A stretch of DNA of 60,275 nt from contig JAJRTN010000094.1 in the NCBI GenBank assembly GCA_024278275.1, positions 1 to 60,275 of the forward strand, given 5' to 3'. Every line of letters starts with the position of its first letter. Within the stretch, counting starts at the first letter, position 1. The DNA comes from Candidatus Hydrogenedentota bacterium (GTDB lineage: Bacteria; Hydrogenedentota; Hydrogenedentia; Hydrogenedentales; JAJRTN01). Below, in pieces: positions 46,667 to 55,791 of the stretch. The notes under the pieces are model-generated. The model did not search any database and had not been told where the DNA came from. It saw only the letters and a program-made list of their open reading frames with translations. The translations under genes were made by a program, and so were the position numbers.

Positions 46667-46682
46667 ATTTCGCAAATGCCTC
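46667..46682. repeat. Solitary terminal motif ATTTCGCAAATGCCTC
   Basis: Sixteen bases identical to the right end of the element at 55792-55903, lying just upstream of the preferred aminotransferase start. May be a relic end or chance. Confidence 0.35.
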
Positions 46683-46753
46683 ACCGACACTGTTCCTTGC
46701 GTTAGCGAGTAGCTCTGGTTTCCGCACGGGGCGAAACGGCGGACCCGAAGCGC

Positions 46754-48904
46754 TCAGGGCTTCACGGCGTGAAGAATGAACTGGTCCACGCCGATGCGTC
46801 CGCCGTCCAGGGATCGGAAAACAACCCGCGTCACGGGAGCCGTCAGGCGCATTTCGCCCAAGCCAACACGACGCACGATATGTTGCCCCGCAATGCTGTA
46901 TGCGAGGTTGTCGGCGTCGTCCTTGTCGTGGGAGCCCGCATCAAAAATCGCCAAGGTCACATGCTCGACCCGGCATCGTCCTCCGGCGTTTTCAATCGTG
47001 GTCTTTACAAGAGAGATTTCCGTGGGGCGGCCATCAACGCGCACGCTTATTCGGCCATAGTCGGCGCCGGCGGTAAGCATGACCGCCATGCGGTAGACAC
47101 CGGTTTCCGGGATGGGCACCTCGAAGGTCAACGCCTCGCCCGCGGCGGAGGGAGAAAACAGAACCTGTCCGCCGCCGGTCCACAGGTTGAAACGCTCGGC
47201 AACGGCCAATTCCGCGCGGGTTTGAACCAATACCGTCCCCGTGCCGGATGTTTCGTGGGGTACTTCCTCGGCTTCGGCAAGGACGGTACCGCTGCCATAA
47301 TGTTGTGTGACGGCATAGCACGAAACGATAACGATCACCATGAGGGCCCACCAGAAGGTCAGGTTTCGCGGACCCCGGTTCCGTTCTTTCTCGCTTTCGA
47401 GAAATCCGAAGGCGCTCCTGGTCCAGATGACCCCCTTCAGTTCCTCATCGGTCTTGCGCCGGGTGAAAAGGGAAAGCACCAGGAGAAGCACGGTTGACAT
47501 GAGGAAGGTGGCGAAGGTGTGGTGCATGAAGTTGTCATAGGGCCGGAGGACTTCAATCCGGGGAAACAACACGAACTTCGCCAGCGGCAGAAACACGCCA
47601 AATCCGCAGAAAAGGGTCGCCGTGGCCGCCGCGGGCGTTGCCCCGCGCCACAGAATGCCCACCAGGAAGATCGATGCAATGGGCGGCGCCATGTAGAAGA
47701 AGACCTGCTGGATGAGCCCGAAGACACTGGCCCCGGTGTTGAAGACGAGGTACAGCGCAATGGCCGCGCCGATGGCCATGGCGGCCGCGGCGCTGAGGCG
47801 CGCCACGAGATGCAGCTCGTGGTCCGACGCCTTCGGGCGCAGAATCGATTTGTAGAGATCCAGCGTGAAGATGGTGGCCGATGAATTAGTGATGGCGCTC
47901 AACGTGGACATGATGGCGCTGGCCAGTCCGGCCAGCACCAGTCCGGCCAGCCCCGCGGGCAGCCAAAGCTTGACCATGAAGGGCCAGGCCTGGTCCCCGT
48001 CGCTGATGCGGTCTTGAAACAAGTAGAACGCAATGATTCCGGGCACCACCACCAGGAACGGCAGAAGGGCCTTGCTGAACCCGGCCATGACGATGCCCAT
48101 CCGGGCGTCCCACTCGGAACGCGCGCCCAGGCAGCGCTGCACCATGAACTGGTTCGCGCACGAGTACCAAATACCCACCGAAAACACGCCGAAGACCAGT
48201 CCCGTCCAGGGAATCATCTCGTGCGTGGCCGGATAGAATATGATGAAGCGCTCGGGCAACTCGGCCGCAAGCGTTCCCAAGCCCTCACAGTGGTAAAGCC
48301 CGAAAAGGGTTACTACCAGGCCGCCGACCATGAGCAGGCAGTACTGAAGCACGTCGGCCCAGACCGCGGACAAAAGCCCGCCATAGACCGTGTAGGTTCC
48401 CGCGGCGACCGCCAGAATCAGCACGGCCAACGCGGGATGCACGGACGGAAAGAACACGTTCATGGCCTTCGCACCGGCGTACATCACCCCGCCCAGCATG
48501 GCTACCACGAGCCCCACAATCATCACCGCCGCGTAGAAATACCGGCACACCCGGTTATAGCGCCGTTCCAGGAACTCCGGCATGGTGGCCACGTTGCCCC
48601 GCATGTAGAAGGGAAGAAAAACCCAGATGAGCAAGGAGAAGGTAATGAAGTTTCCCCACTCCCACTGGGCCACGGCCATGCCATACAAGAACCCCCACCC
48701 CACCATGCCGATGAAATGTTCCGTCGAGATGTTCGAGGCGATGAAGGACGCACCCACCGCGTACCAGGGGAGCTTGTTGGATGCCAGGAAGAAATCCGAG
48801 GACGACCCCCGGGTCTTGCTGCGCGCGGCTATCGTCACGGCGAAAACCACGACCCCGACGAAATAGGCGACAAAAACCAGAACATCCAGGGGAGAAAGCG
48901 TCAT
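46754..48904 (-). CDS. Sodium:solute symporter (SSS family) with C-terminal beta domain
   Basis: 716 aa from ATG 48904 (GAGGGAT upstream, and MTLSPLDVLVFVAYFVGVVV opens the first helix). Residues 1-550 have about 14 membrane helices with the SSS blocks KTRGSSSDFFLASNKLPWYA, ASNISTEHFIGMVGWGFLYG and ASAIMSTLSAITNSSATIFT (Na+ site region). Beyond the usual end a final helix (WWALMVIVIVSCYAVT) leads to an extra domain of about 155 residues. This has YRMAVMLTAGADYGRISVRV and FRSLDGGRIGVDQFIL, which resemble beta-sandwich carbohydrate-binding modules. It imports a sugar or organic solute with Na+. A consensus-like promoter lies upstream. Confidence 0.92.
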   Translation of the reverse strand: MTLSPLDVLVFVAYFVGVVVFAVTIAARSKTRGSSSDFFLASNKLPWYAVGASFIASNISTEHFIGMVGWGFLYGMAVAQWEWGNFITFSLLIWVFLPFYMRGNVATMPEFLERRYNRVCRYFYAAVMIVGLVVAMLGGVMYAGAKAMNVFFPSVHPALAVLILAVAAGTYTVYGGLLSAVWADVLQYCLLMVGGLVVTLFGLYHCEGLGTLAAELPERFIIFYPATHEMIPWTGLVFGVFSVGIWYSCANQFMVQRCLGARSEWDARMGIVMAGFSKALLPFLVVVPGIIAFYLFQDRISDGDQAWPFMVKLWLPAGLAGLVLAGLASAIMSTLSAITNSSATIFTLDLYKSILRPKASDHELHLVARLSAAAAMAIGAAIALYLVFNTGASVFGLIQQVFFYMAPPIASIFLVGILWRGATPAAATATLFCGFGVFLPLAKFVLFPRIEVLRPYDNFMHHTFATFLMSTVLLLVLSLFTRRKTDEELKGVIWTRSAFGFLESEKERNRGPRNLTFWWALMVIVIVSCYAVTQHYGSGTVLAEAEEVPHETSGTGTVLVQTRAELAVAERFNLWTGGGQVLFSPSAAGEALTFEVPIPETGVYRMAVMLTAGADYGRISVRVDGRPTEISLVKTTIENAGGRCRVEHVTLAIFDAGSHDKDDADNLAYSIAGQHIVRRVGLGEMRLTAPVTRVVFRSLDGGRIGVDQFILHAVKP

Positions 48905-48984
48905 GATCCCTCTACTCCCGTTTTCCCCGGGCCACGCCAAGAAGCACCCGCGCATCGGGGAGGCAAGGACCCAAGTCATGGTGC

Positions 48985-49013
48985 AGTATAGACGACCACG
49001 CCGGGAATGTCAA
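48985..49013 (-). promoter_or_regulatory. Consensus-like promoter for the symporter block
   Basis: On the minus strand TTGACA (49013-49008), a 17-base spacer and TATACT (48990-48985), predicted start near 48978 and a leader of about 75 bases. Same hexamers and spacing as the promoter at 32949. Confidence 0.7.
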
Positions 49014-49016
49014 TAT

Positions 49017-49032
49017 CAAACAGAAGCAAACA
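49017..49032 (-). promoter_or_regulatory. Candidate DeoR operator: TGTTTG repeated with 10-bp period
   Basis: On the minus strand TGTTTG occurs at 49032-49027 and 49022-49017, one helical turn apart, directly upstream of the -35 box of the symporter promoter. Iterated half-sites with 10-11 bp spacing are typical of DeoR-family operators, and a DeoR gene ends 49 bases further upstream. Confidence 0.45.
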
Positions 49033-49080
49033 AAATCGCACATCACCGGCGAGAAACCTCGCACGGATTGAATCCGTGTT

Positions 49081-49845
49081 TCAGGAGGAGCAAGCGGAGA
49101 AAACCACCTTTCCCGCAGCCTTCATCAGCCATTTTCGCGTAGCTTTGCCAACGCCCGAATCCGTCACCACATAGTCGATGAGATCCCATGTGGCAAAGCG
49201 CACGAAGGCCGTGCGGTCAAATTTGGTGTGGTCCGCCACCAACATGGCCTCACCCGCCCCCGCCACCATGGCCTGCGAGACCCGGGCTACATTGGTGTCC
49301 GTGGTGTAGAGCCCCGTGCGGTCTGCCGCGTCCGCCCCCAAAACCGCGAGGTCCACGCGGAACTGCTTCAGGTTCTCCTCCGTCAGCCAGCCCGACAGGT
49401 CGGGGCTTCCCGGCCGAACGGTTCCTCCGAGAAGCACCAGTTGAACGTTGGGATTGGCGTAGAGAATCGAGGCTACCGGCAATGAGCACGTGAGAACCTT
49501 CAGGTTCTTCATCCCGCCAATCGCGCGGGCCACCTCCATGGTGGTCGTTCCCGTATCCAGGCTCACCGTCATGCCCTCGCGCACACGCTCTGCCGCGCGC
49601 GCCGCGATGGCCCGTTTCTCCGCGGCATGCAGCCCCCCCCGTGAGCGAAATGCGAATTCCACCACTCCCGCGCGGGAGAGCACCGCGCCACCGTGTGTCC
49701 GTTGAAGCTCCCCCGCCCCCTCAAGGACAGACAGATCGCGACGGATAGTCATCTCGCTCACGCCAAAGCGCTCCGCCAGCGCCTGAACGGATACCTCGCC
49801 CCGCGCCGCGAGCAGTTCCAAGGTCTCCCGCTGTCTGTGATTCAA
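49081..49845 (-). CDS. DeoR-family transcriptional regulator
   Basis: 254 aa from TTG 49845, with GGAGGTG four bases upstream; the frame extends to 49950 without support. Winged helix-turn-helix (VSVQALAERFGVSEMTIRRD), then the sugar-phosphate domain (TVSLDTGTTTMEVARAIGGM; VLLGGTVRPGSPDLSGWLTE; DLAVLGADAADRTGLY; ADHTKFDRTAFVRF). It probably controls the symporter-to-ald block that follows on the same strand. The gap 49846-50374 upstream holds a promoter for prepilin-like gene 3 and no supported gene. Confidence 0.92.
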   Translation of the reverse strand: MNHRQRETLELLAARGEVSVQALAERFGVSEMTIRRDLSVLEGAGELQRTHGGAVLSRAGVVEFAFRSRGGLHAAEKRAIAARAAERVREGMTVSLDTGTTTMEVARAIGGMKNLKVLTCSLPVASILYANPNVQLVLLGGTVRPGSPDLSGWLTEENLKQFRVDLAVLGADAADRTGLYTTDTNVARVSQAMVAGAGEAMLVADHTKFDRTAFVRFATWDLIDYVVTDSGVGKATRKWLMKAAGKVVFSACSS

Positions 49846-50159
49846 AGCACACCTCCGCTGCCCCGCATGGCCCGCGCTCTCCGTCGCGAAAGCGCCGGCT
49901 CGCTCGCGGAAAGGCCAATGTCTTGGGAAGATAGCAATAGCGCTTCTCAAAACTCAATACGCCAGAGAACTGGGGAAAAACGACATCGGCCTTCTCCATG
50001 CTCTCCCGCCACCGTTTTCTTCGCCCGCTCGGGCCGCCCTGAAATGGGGGCCCGGAATCAATGAAAAACCGGACCGTTCCCAAAGCCGCCGTTTGGGTCG
50101 GCCAAAAGGCCTCTTCCCGGGGCAGGGCAAGATCGGTGGGCGGTCGGTGGGCGGGGGGG

Positions 50160-50188
50160 TTGACACAGGATGCCTTTGCGGGTATTAT
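50160..50188 (+). promoter_or_regulatory. Sigma-70-type promoter for prepilin-like gene 3
   Basis: TTGACA (50160-50165), 17-base spacer, TATTAT (50183-50188). Predicted leader is about 180 bases. Hexamers and spacing are identical to the promoter at 153-181 of prepilin-like gene 1. Confidence 0.65.
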
Positions 50189-50374
50189 ATGCCGTATAAA
50201 TATGGAAAATATATTTTCGATCTGCCGTGTTAACAGCGTTTCCCCGAGCGAAAGGAGGTGCCGGACATCCTTAATCCGTGCGTTGAGGTTCCTGTTTTGA
50301 GTGAAAGCAAGTGTTTAGCTGTTGACGAGGTTTGGTGATGCGAGTTTCTACACATAACGGAGGACATCTAGGTC

Positions 50375-51493
50375 ATGAAGAAGAGACAAGGCTTTACACT
50401 GATTGAATTGCTGGTGGTCATCGCCATCATTGGTATCTTGGCGGCCATCCTTCTTCCGGCGTTGGCCCGGGCACGCGAGGCCGCGCGCCGGGCGAGCTGC
50501 GCCAACAACCTCAAGCAATGGGGTATCATATTCAAGATGTATTCGGGAGAGAGCAAGGGCTTCTTCCCGGCACTCAGCAAATATAAGATGCAGCCCTGGC
50601 ACAATATCTTGGGCATCGATTCGGAGGCAATCTATCCGGACTACTGGACGGATCCGGCGATCGCCATCTGCCCTTCGGATTCACGGGCCGGTTTCTTGGG
50701 TTAGGCCTGGAAAGTGGAAAACGATTTCCCGGGCATGGTGAGTCGAATCGCCAAATCAACCACGGGAACGGCCATGCAACGGAAGGCTTGTCTTCACAGC
50801 AAGCTTTCAATGCCCGTTTCCTACGCTTATGTTCCCTATATTTCGGTTACCCAATCCCAACTCCTGAGTTGGAATATCCGTGTCTTCTTTTTCGGCATAG
50901 GCATTGGACCCGGTGCCGAGCTGGTTGAAGAATACCCCTCGGGCTCCTTGGGGGTCGTCGACAGCGCATGCGATTACCGGAACGAAATATTGGAGCATAC
51001 CGGCCTGACTTCGACCGGAGAAATCAAGATCTTTCATGTTCAGGGCACGCATGCCGGCGCCCAGACTTCCCTTGATGGCTTCCCGCTGTCTGCCTTCGAC
51101 GACGACGGAGTCACGCCGATTCGGGGCACGTATCCGAGGCTCCGCGAAGGCGCTGAGCGTTTCATGATCACCGATATCAATAATCCCGCCGCTGGGGCAA
51201 AAGGGCAAAGCACCATTATGGCCATGTTCGACGCGTGGTCCAATGGTGAGACATACCAGACTTTCCTCTCCGGGGGTTCCTACGTGGGTACCCTCACCTT
51301 CAACCACATACCCGGCGGTTCAAACGTGCTGTACATGGACGGGCACGTGGAGTTCGTCAAACTAGAACAAAAGCCTCCCATGCTCCTGAAGGGGCTTTCC
51401 CCGACCTCGAATGCCGGATTGGAAATCGGCGCGGGCGACTATCGCTGGACCTTCTGGGAACAGAACATCGGCCACATGGCTGGCTGGGGCTGA
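50375..51493 (+). CDS. DUF1559-type prepilin-like secreted protein (copy 3); in-frame TAG
   Basis: 372 codons from ATG 50375 (GGAGG upstream). [13 protein letters not shown] prepilin leader, then the shared 50-residue block. At codon 110 the frame meets TAG (50702-50704) and goes on as [20 protein letters not shown]. Downstream the family features are all present: [20 protein letters not shown] (compare copy 1), [18 protein letters not shown] and [20 protein letters not shown]. So the gene is complete except for one codon. Split calls would be 50375-50704 and 50714-51493. Strong promoter and a strong terminator frame the gene. Confidence 0.85.
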
Positions 51494-51540
51494 CCTGGAA
51501 AACATCTGGCAAAGAGTGACGAGGGAATAATGAAAAGGCA

Positions 51541-51590
51541 AGGAGGCGCGGCGGAACCCTCGGCCGCGAGGGAATGAAGCCGCGCCTCCT
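51541..51590 (+). terminator. Two-tier hairpin terminator after prepilin-like gene 3
   Basis: Outer perfect 12-bp stem AGGAGGCGCGGC / GCCGCGCCTCCT and an inner 6-bp stem CCCTCG / CGAGGG. No T-tract. The rest of 51494-51817 holds nothing I can support. Confidence 0.65.
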
Positions 51591-51817
51591 CTGTGCCAGC
51601 CCACGCAGGGGAAATGGCATATTCAGTGAAGGGATTGATAACATGCTGAGAACAAGATTCAACATGGCGGGTGCCATGATACGGGTGTCGGCAAGCGCGC
51701 GGGCCCGTCTGCGCGGGTGTCCTTGGAAGCAGGGCGTTTGCAGCGGCGGTGGGCGACGCTTCCCCCGTGGGATAGAGAAATCAAGTGGCGCGTGCCGGTA
51801 TGAATAGGGAAGCCTGC

Positions 51818-53932
51818 ATGTTTAATCTGGGTGTCGATGTTGGCGGAACCTTCACGGACTTGGTCCTCATCAATGAGGAGACCCATGAGATTCTGTACAC
51901 CAAGACATCGTCCACGCCGGGAAACCCCGATGAGGGCGTCATCAACGGCGTACGCAAGGTGATGGCCCAATTTCAAGTTGAGCCACGGTCGCTTCACTTC
52001 ATTATCCACGGCACGACGGTGGCCACGAATGCGCTCATAGAGCGGCGGGGGGCGAAAGTGGGGCTTCTGGTTACACGGGGATTTCGCGATGTGCTCCACA
52101 TCGCCCGCCAAACGCGGCCCAAGCTCTATGACTTCTTCGAGCGCCGTCCGGACCCGATCATTCCGCGTCACTTGCGTTACGAGGTGACCGAGCGAACACT
52201 GCACACGGGCGAGATTCGCGAAGAGCTCAACGAGGAGGAGGTGCGGGCCGCCGTGCGGGAACTCTTGGAGCAGGGGGTGAGCGTGGTGGTGGTGTGTCTG
52301 CTCCACTCCTACGCAAACCCCATGCACGAGCAGCGCATCCGCGAGTTGCTGGAAGAGGAAGCGCCGAGTCTGAAGATCTCGCTGTCCTCCGACATCCTTC
52401 CGGAATTCAAAGAGTACGAGCGAATGAGCACCACGGCCATCAATGCCTATGTGATGCCGTCGGTGGAAAAATACCTGCGGCGGATCATCGAATCCCTGGC
52501 GGGGCTCGGCGTGAAGTCGAAACTCCACATCATGCAATCGAACGGCGGACTGATAACGTGGGAGAACGCCAGCCAGAAGAGTGTGCACACGGTCCTTTCG
52601 GGACCTGCCGCGGGCGTCCTTGGCGCCGTAAAGCTCGCCGAAATGGTGGATGAGCCCAACATCATCACCATCGACATGGGGGGGACCAGCTTCGACGTTT
52701 GCCTGTCGCACCACGGAAAGCCGGCCTTCACCACGGAGAATGAGATTGGGGGGCACGTGATTAAGGTACCCATGATCGACATCAAAACGCTCGGCGCGGG
52801 AGGAGGCAGCATCGCCTGGATCGATCCGGGGGGAGCACTTCAGGTGGGCCCCCAGAGCGCGGGAGCCGACCCCGGCCCGGTCTGCTACGGCCGGGGCGGC
52901 ATGGCGCCCACCGTGACCGACGCGAACCTCGTGCTCGGCTATCTCAACCCAGAGTATTTTCTCGGGGGCAAAATGAAGCTCGACGCGCAAAGCGCCCGGG
53001 ACGCCATCGAGAAGAAGATCGCAGGCCCTCTGGGGCTTGGCGTGTAAGAGGCCGCGGAGGGAATTCTCCGCGTTGTGAACGCCGAGATGATTCGCGGCAT
53101 CCGGCTGGTTTCCGTGGAGCGGGGTTTCGATCCGCGGGACTTCGTACTTCAGTGTTTCGGCGGCGCCGGGCCGGTCCACGCCGTGAAACTCGCCCAGGAG
53201 CTCAGCATTCCGAAGATACTCGTGCCCTACGGGCCCGGCGTCACCTGCGCGCTGGGACTGCTGATGGCCGACTTCCGTCACGACTACTCGCACACCTTTC
53301 TGCGCCAGGTGGCCTCGTTGAAGCCGGAGAAACTGTCGCTCGCATTCGAAGAACTCGAGGCCAAGGCCCTCGGCCAAATGCTGAAAGACGGTGTCCCCGA
53401 GGGCGACGTTCGCTACTCCAGGAGCCTGGATATGCGCTACAACGGGCAAGGCTATGAGCTGGAAATTCACTCGCCCCGCAAGAAATACACGCGCAAAGAC
53501 CTCGACACGCTCTGCGCGGAATTCACGCGGGTGCATGTGGAACAGTATGGCTATGGGATGCCGCAGGACACGGTGGAGGCGGTGAGCCTGAGGCTCACCG
53601 TCATGGGCGTGCTGCCCAAGCCCAACATCGCACGTGAGTCACACAGCGAGACAGACCCGGCACCGGCCTTTAAGGGATGCCGAAAGGCCTACTTCGGCGG
53701 CCAGTGGGAAAGCGTGCCCACCTACGAGCGAACGCGGCTGCACTGTGGCAACCGCATCGAAGGTCCCACCATTATCGAGCAGTTGGACTCCACCACCGTG
53801 GTCTGTTCGGGCTACCGCGCGCGCGTGGATGAGTACAGGAACCTCCTCATCACGCAGACCCGCAACGACGCAAGCCCCCGGGAGGCGCAAGGGTGGGACG
53901 CTGTAGAGGAGGCGCAATTCAGTTCACTCTAG
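51818..53932 (+). CDS. Hydantoinase/oxoprolinase subunit A (HyuA-type); in-frame TAA
   Basis: 704 codons from ATG 51818 (AGGGA seven bases upstream). N-terminal ATP-binding fold NLGVDVGGTFTDLVLINEET, IHGTTVATNALIERRGAKVG, and LYDFFERRPDPIIPRHLRYE. The middle hydantoinase_A domain has SNGGLITWENASQKSVHTVL and IDMGGTSFDVCL. Codon 410 is TAA (53045-53047); the same frame continues EAAEGILRVVNAEMIRGIRL, VERGFDPRDFVLQCFGGAGP, exactly the expected continuation where most homologues have Glu or a similar residue. Partner of the B subunit 46 bases downstream. Family enzymes hydrolyse cyclic amides (hydantoins, 5-oxoproline, acetophenone-type carboxylation) with ATP. Confidence 0.88.
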
Positions 53933-53978
53933 CCGTTCCCGCAATTAGGAAACCGCCCCAGCCATAGGAGGCACGACC

Positions 53979-55787
53979 GTGGCAAGTATCAAGATTGACA
54001 TGATAACGCTTCAGGTTCTGATAAGCGCGTTCCAGTCCATCACGGACGAGATGAACATGGCCCTTATCAAGACGGCCTACTCGACCAATATCAAGGATCG
54101 GCGTGATTGCTCCTGCGCGGTCTACAGCCCCGGCGGCGAGTCGGTGGCCCAAACGGAGTTGGGCTCTCCCGTGCACCTAGGCATCATGCCCTCCGCGTTG
54201 GATTCTGTTCTGGAGAAGTTTTCTCTCGACGATCTCGAAGCCGGCGACCACATCGCGGTGAATATTCCCTACCCGAAGGGTCCTGGGCATCTGAACGACA
54301 TCACCCTGGTGTCGCCGGTATTCATCGGGGAAAAGGTGGCCTTCCTCGTTGCCAACATGGCCCACCACGCGGACGTTGGCGGTCACGCACCGGGCAGCAT
54401 GGCCCTCGGGCGTAGCACAATCTACCAGGAGGGGGTCCAGATACCCCCGACGAAGCTCGTGAGCCGCGGGCAAATCAACAGGCCCATTCTGGACTTCCTC
54501 AAACAGAACGTGCGCATGGGCGTCGAACTTGAGGGGGATCTCTGCGCGCAGATGGCCTGCAACAATGTGGGTGTGCGGCGCCTGACGGAGCTGGCGGGCC
54601 GCTATGGCGTCTCCACACTGCAGGACTTCACCCAGTACATCTTCCACTACTCCGAGCGGCGGATGCGCGCGGGCCTTCGCAAGGTGCCCAACGGGATCTA
54701 CACGTTCGAGGACGCCATCGAAGGCACCGCCCTAACCCCGCCCAGCATTCCAGTCAAGGTGCGCGTTACCGTGGAGGACGAGGACATCTACTTCGATTTC
54801 ACCGGCTCCTCGCCCCAGGTACGCGACTCGCTCAACTCGAACCTGGCCTGTGTCAACTCCGCTTGCTACTACGTTGTGAAGGTGCTTGTGGATCCCGGCC
54901 TTCCGCCCAATGTGGGATCATACCGTCCCATTCACATCCACGCGCCCGTGGGCACCGTGGTCAATGCGCGCCCGCCGGCGGCCGTCGCCAATGCGACCAT
55001 CATCACCAGCCCGAAAATAGTGGACGTGCTCCTGGGCGCCCTCGTGCCCGCCGTGCCCGAGCGGGGCGCGGCGGCCTCGAACGGGGCCACGAGCATGTTC
55101 AATATCGGAGGCGTTGATCCGGCCCGGGGGGCAATGTATAGCTACGTGGAAACCTATGCGGGCGGGCAAGGCGCCATGCATTCGCAGGATGGCATGGACG
55201 CCGTTCAGTGCCACATGACCAACACGCGCAACGCACCGGTGGAAGTTATCGAGGCCACCTACCCCCTTTTGGTCCTCGGCTATGGATTGGTTCAGGACAC
55301 CGAGGGCCCGGGCCGCTTCCGGGGAGGTCTGGGTATGGAGCGTGACCTAGAGATCCAAGGCGAAGAGACGGTCTTGTCCGTTTCGACGGACCGCTACACA
55401 AAAGGGCCGTGGGGCCTCTTCGGCGGTCAGCCTGGCGGATGCTCGAATGTCCACACCACTAGCCCGGAGGGGGAACGTCAGCGCCTTCCCTACTCCAAGA
55501 TGACCTTTTCGGCGGAGACAGGCAGCCGCATCTCTCTGCAAACGGCTGGGGCAGGCGGCTGGGGCGACCCCTTCACGCGCGACCCCGAGAAGGTCTTGTG
55601 GGATGTCATTGAAGAATTCATTTCCCCTGGACGGGCCGAGAAGGAGTATGGCGTGGCCGTGCGCCGCACCGGTTCCCGGCACTACAAACTTGACCTTGAA
55701 CGCACCCAAGAACTCCGAGCTTCCCGCGAGAAGGAGGGGGCCGGGTTAGCCGACCGACCGCCCTCGGCGGTTACTCCGAATAGATAG
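53979..55787 (+). CDS. Hydantoinase/oxoprolinase subunit B (HyuB-type)
   Basis: 602 aa from GTG 53979, seven bases after GGAGG. Hydantoinase_B motifs: MNMALIKTAYSTNIKDRRDC, SPVHLGIMPSALDSVL, IPYPKGPGHLNDITLVSPVF, MAHHADVGGHAPGSMA and AGAGGWGDPFTRDPEKVLWD near the end. No interruptions. Forms the enzyme with HyuA upstream. If HyuA is inactive because of its internal TAA, this subunit would lose its partner, so the intact state of hyuB argues for a very recent lesion or for readthrough. Confidence 0.93.
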   Translation: MASIKIDMITLQVLISAFQSITDEMNMALIKTAYSTNIKDRRDCSCAVYSPGGESVAQTELGSPVHLGIMPSALDSVLEKFSLDDLEAGDHIAVNIPYPKGPGHLNDITLVSPVFIGEKVAFLVANMAHHADVGGHAPGSMALGRSTIYQEGVQIPPTKLVSRGQINRPILDFLKQNVRMGVELEGDLCAQMACNNVGVRRLTELAGRYGVSTLQDFTQYIFHYSERRMRAGLRKVPNGIYTFEDAIEGTALTPPSIPVKVRVTVEDEDIYFDFTGSSPQVRDSLNSNLACVNSACYYVVKVLVDPGLPPNVGSYRPIHIHAPVGTVVNARPPAAVANATIITSPKIVDVLLGALVPAVPERGAAASNGATSMFNIGGVDPARGAMYSYVETYAGGQGAMHSQDGMDAVQCHMTNTRNAPVEVIEATYPLLVLGYGLVQDTEGPGRFRGGLGMERDLEIQGEETVLSVSTDRYTKGPWGLFGGQPGGCSNVHTTSPEGERQRLPYSKMTFSAETGSRISLQTAGAGGWGDPFTRDPEKVLWDVIEEFISPGRAEKEYGVAVRRTGSRHYKLDLERTQELRASREKEGAGLADRPPSAVTPNR

Positions 55788-55791
55788 GTGC

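Noticed and set aside
46647-46727. 27-residue N-terminal extension of the aminotransferase
   Set aside because: The upstream GTG has no ribosome site while the GTG at 46646 has AGAGGA at good spacing; the extension also contains the repeat-end motif.
51659-53536. 625-residue open frame antisense to hyuA
   Set aside because: Shadow of the third-position GC bias of hyuA; composition is His/Arg-rich with no family features.
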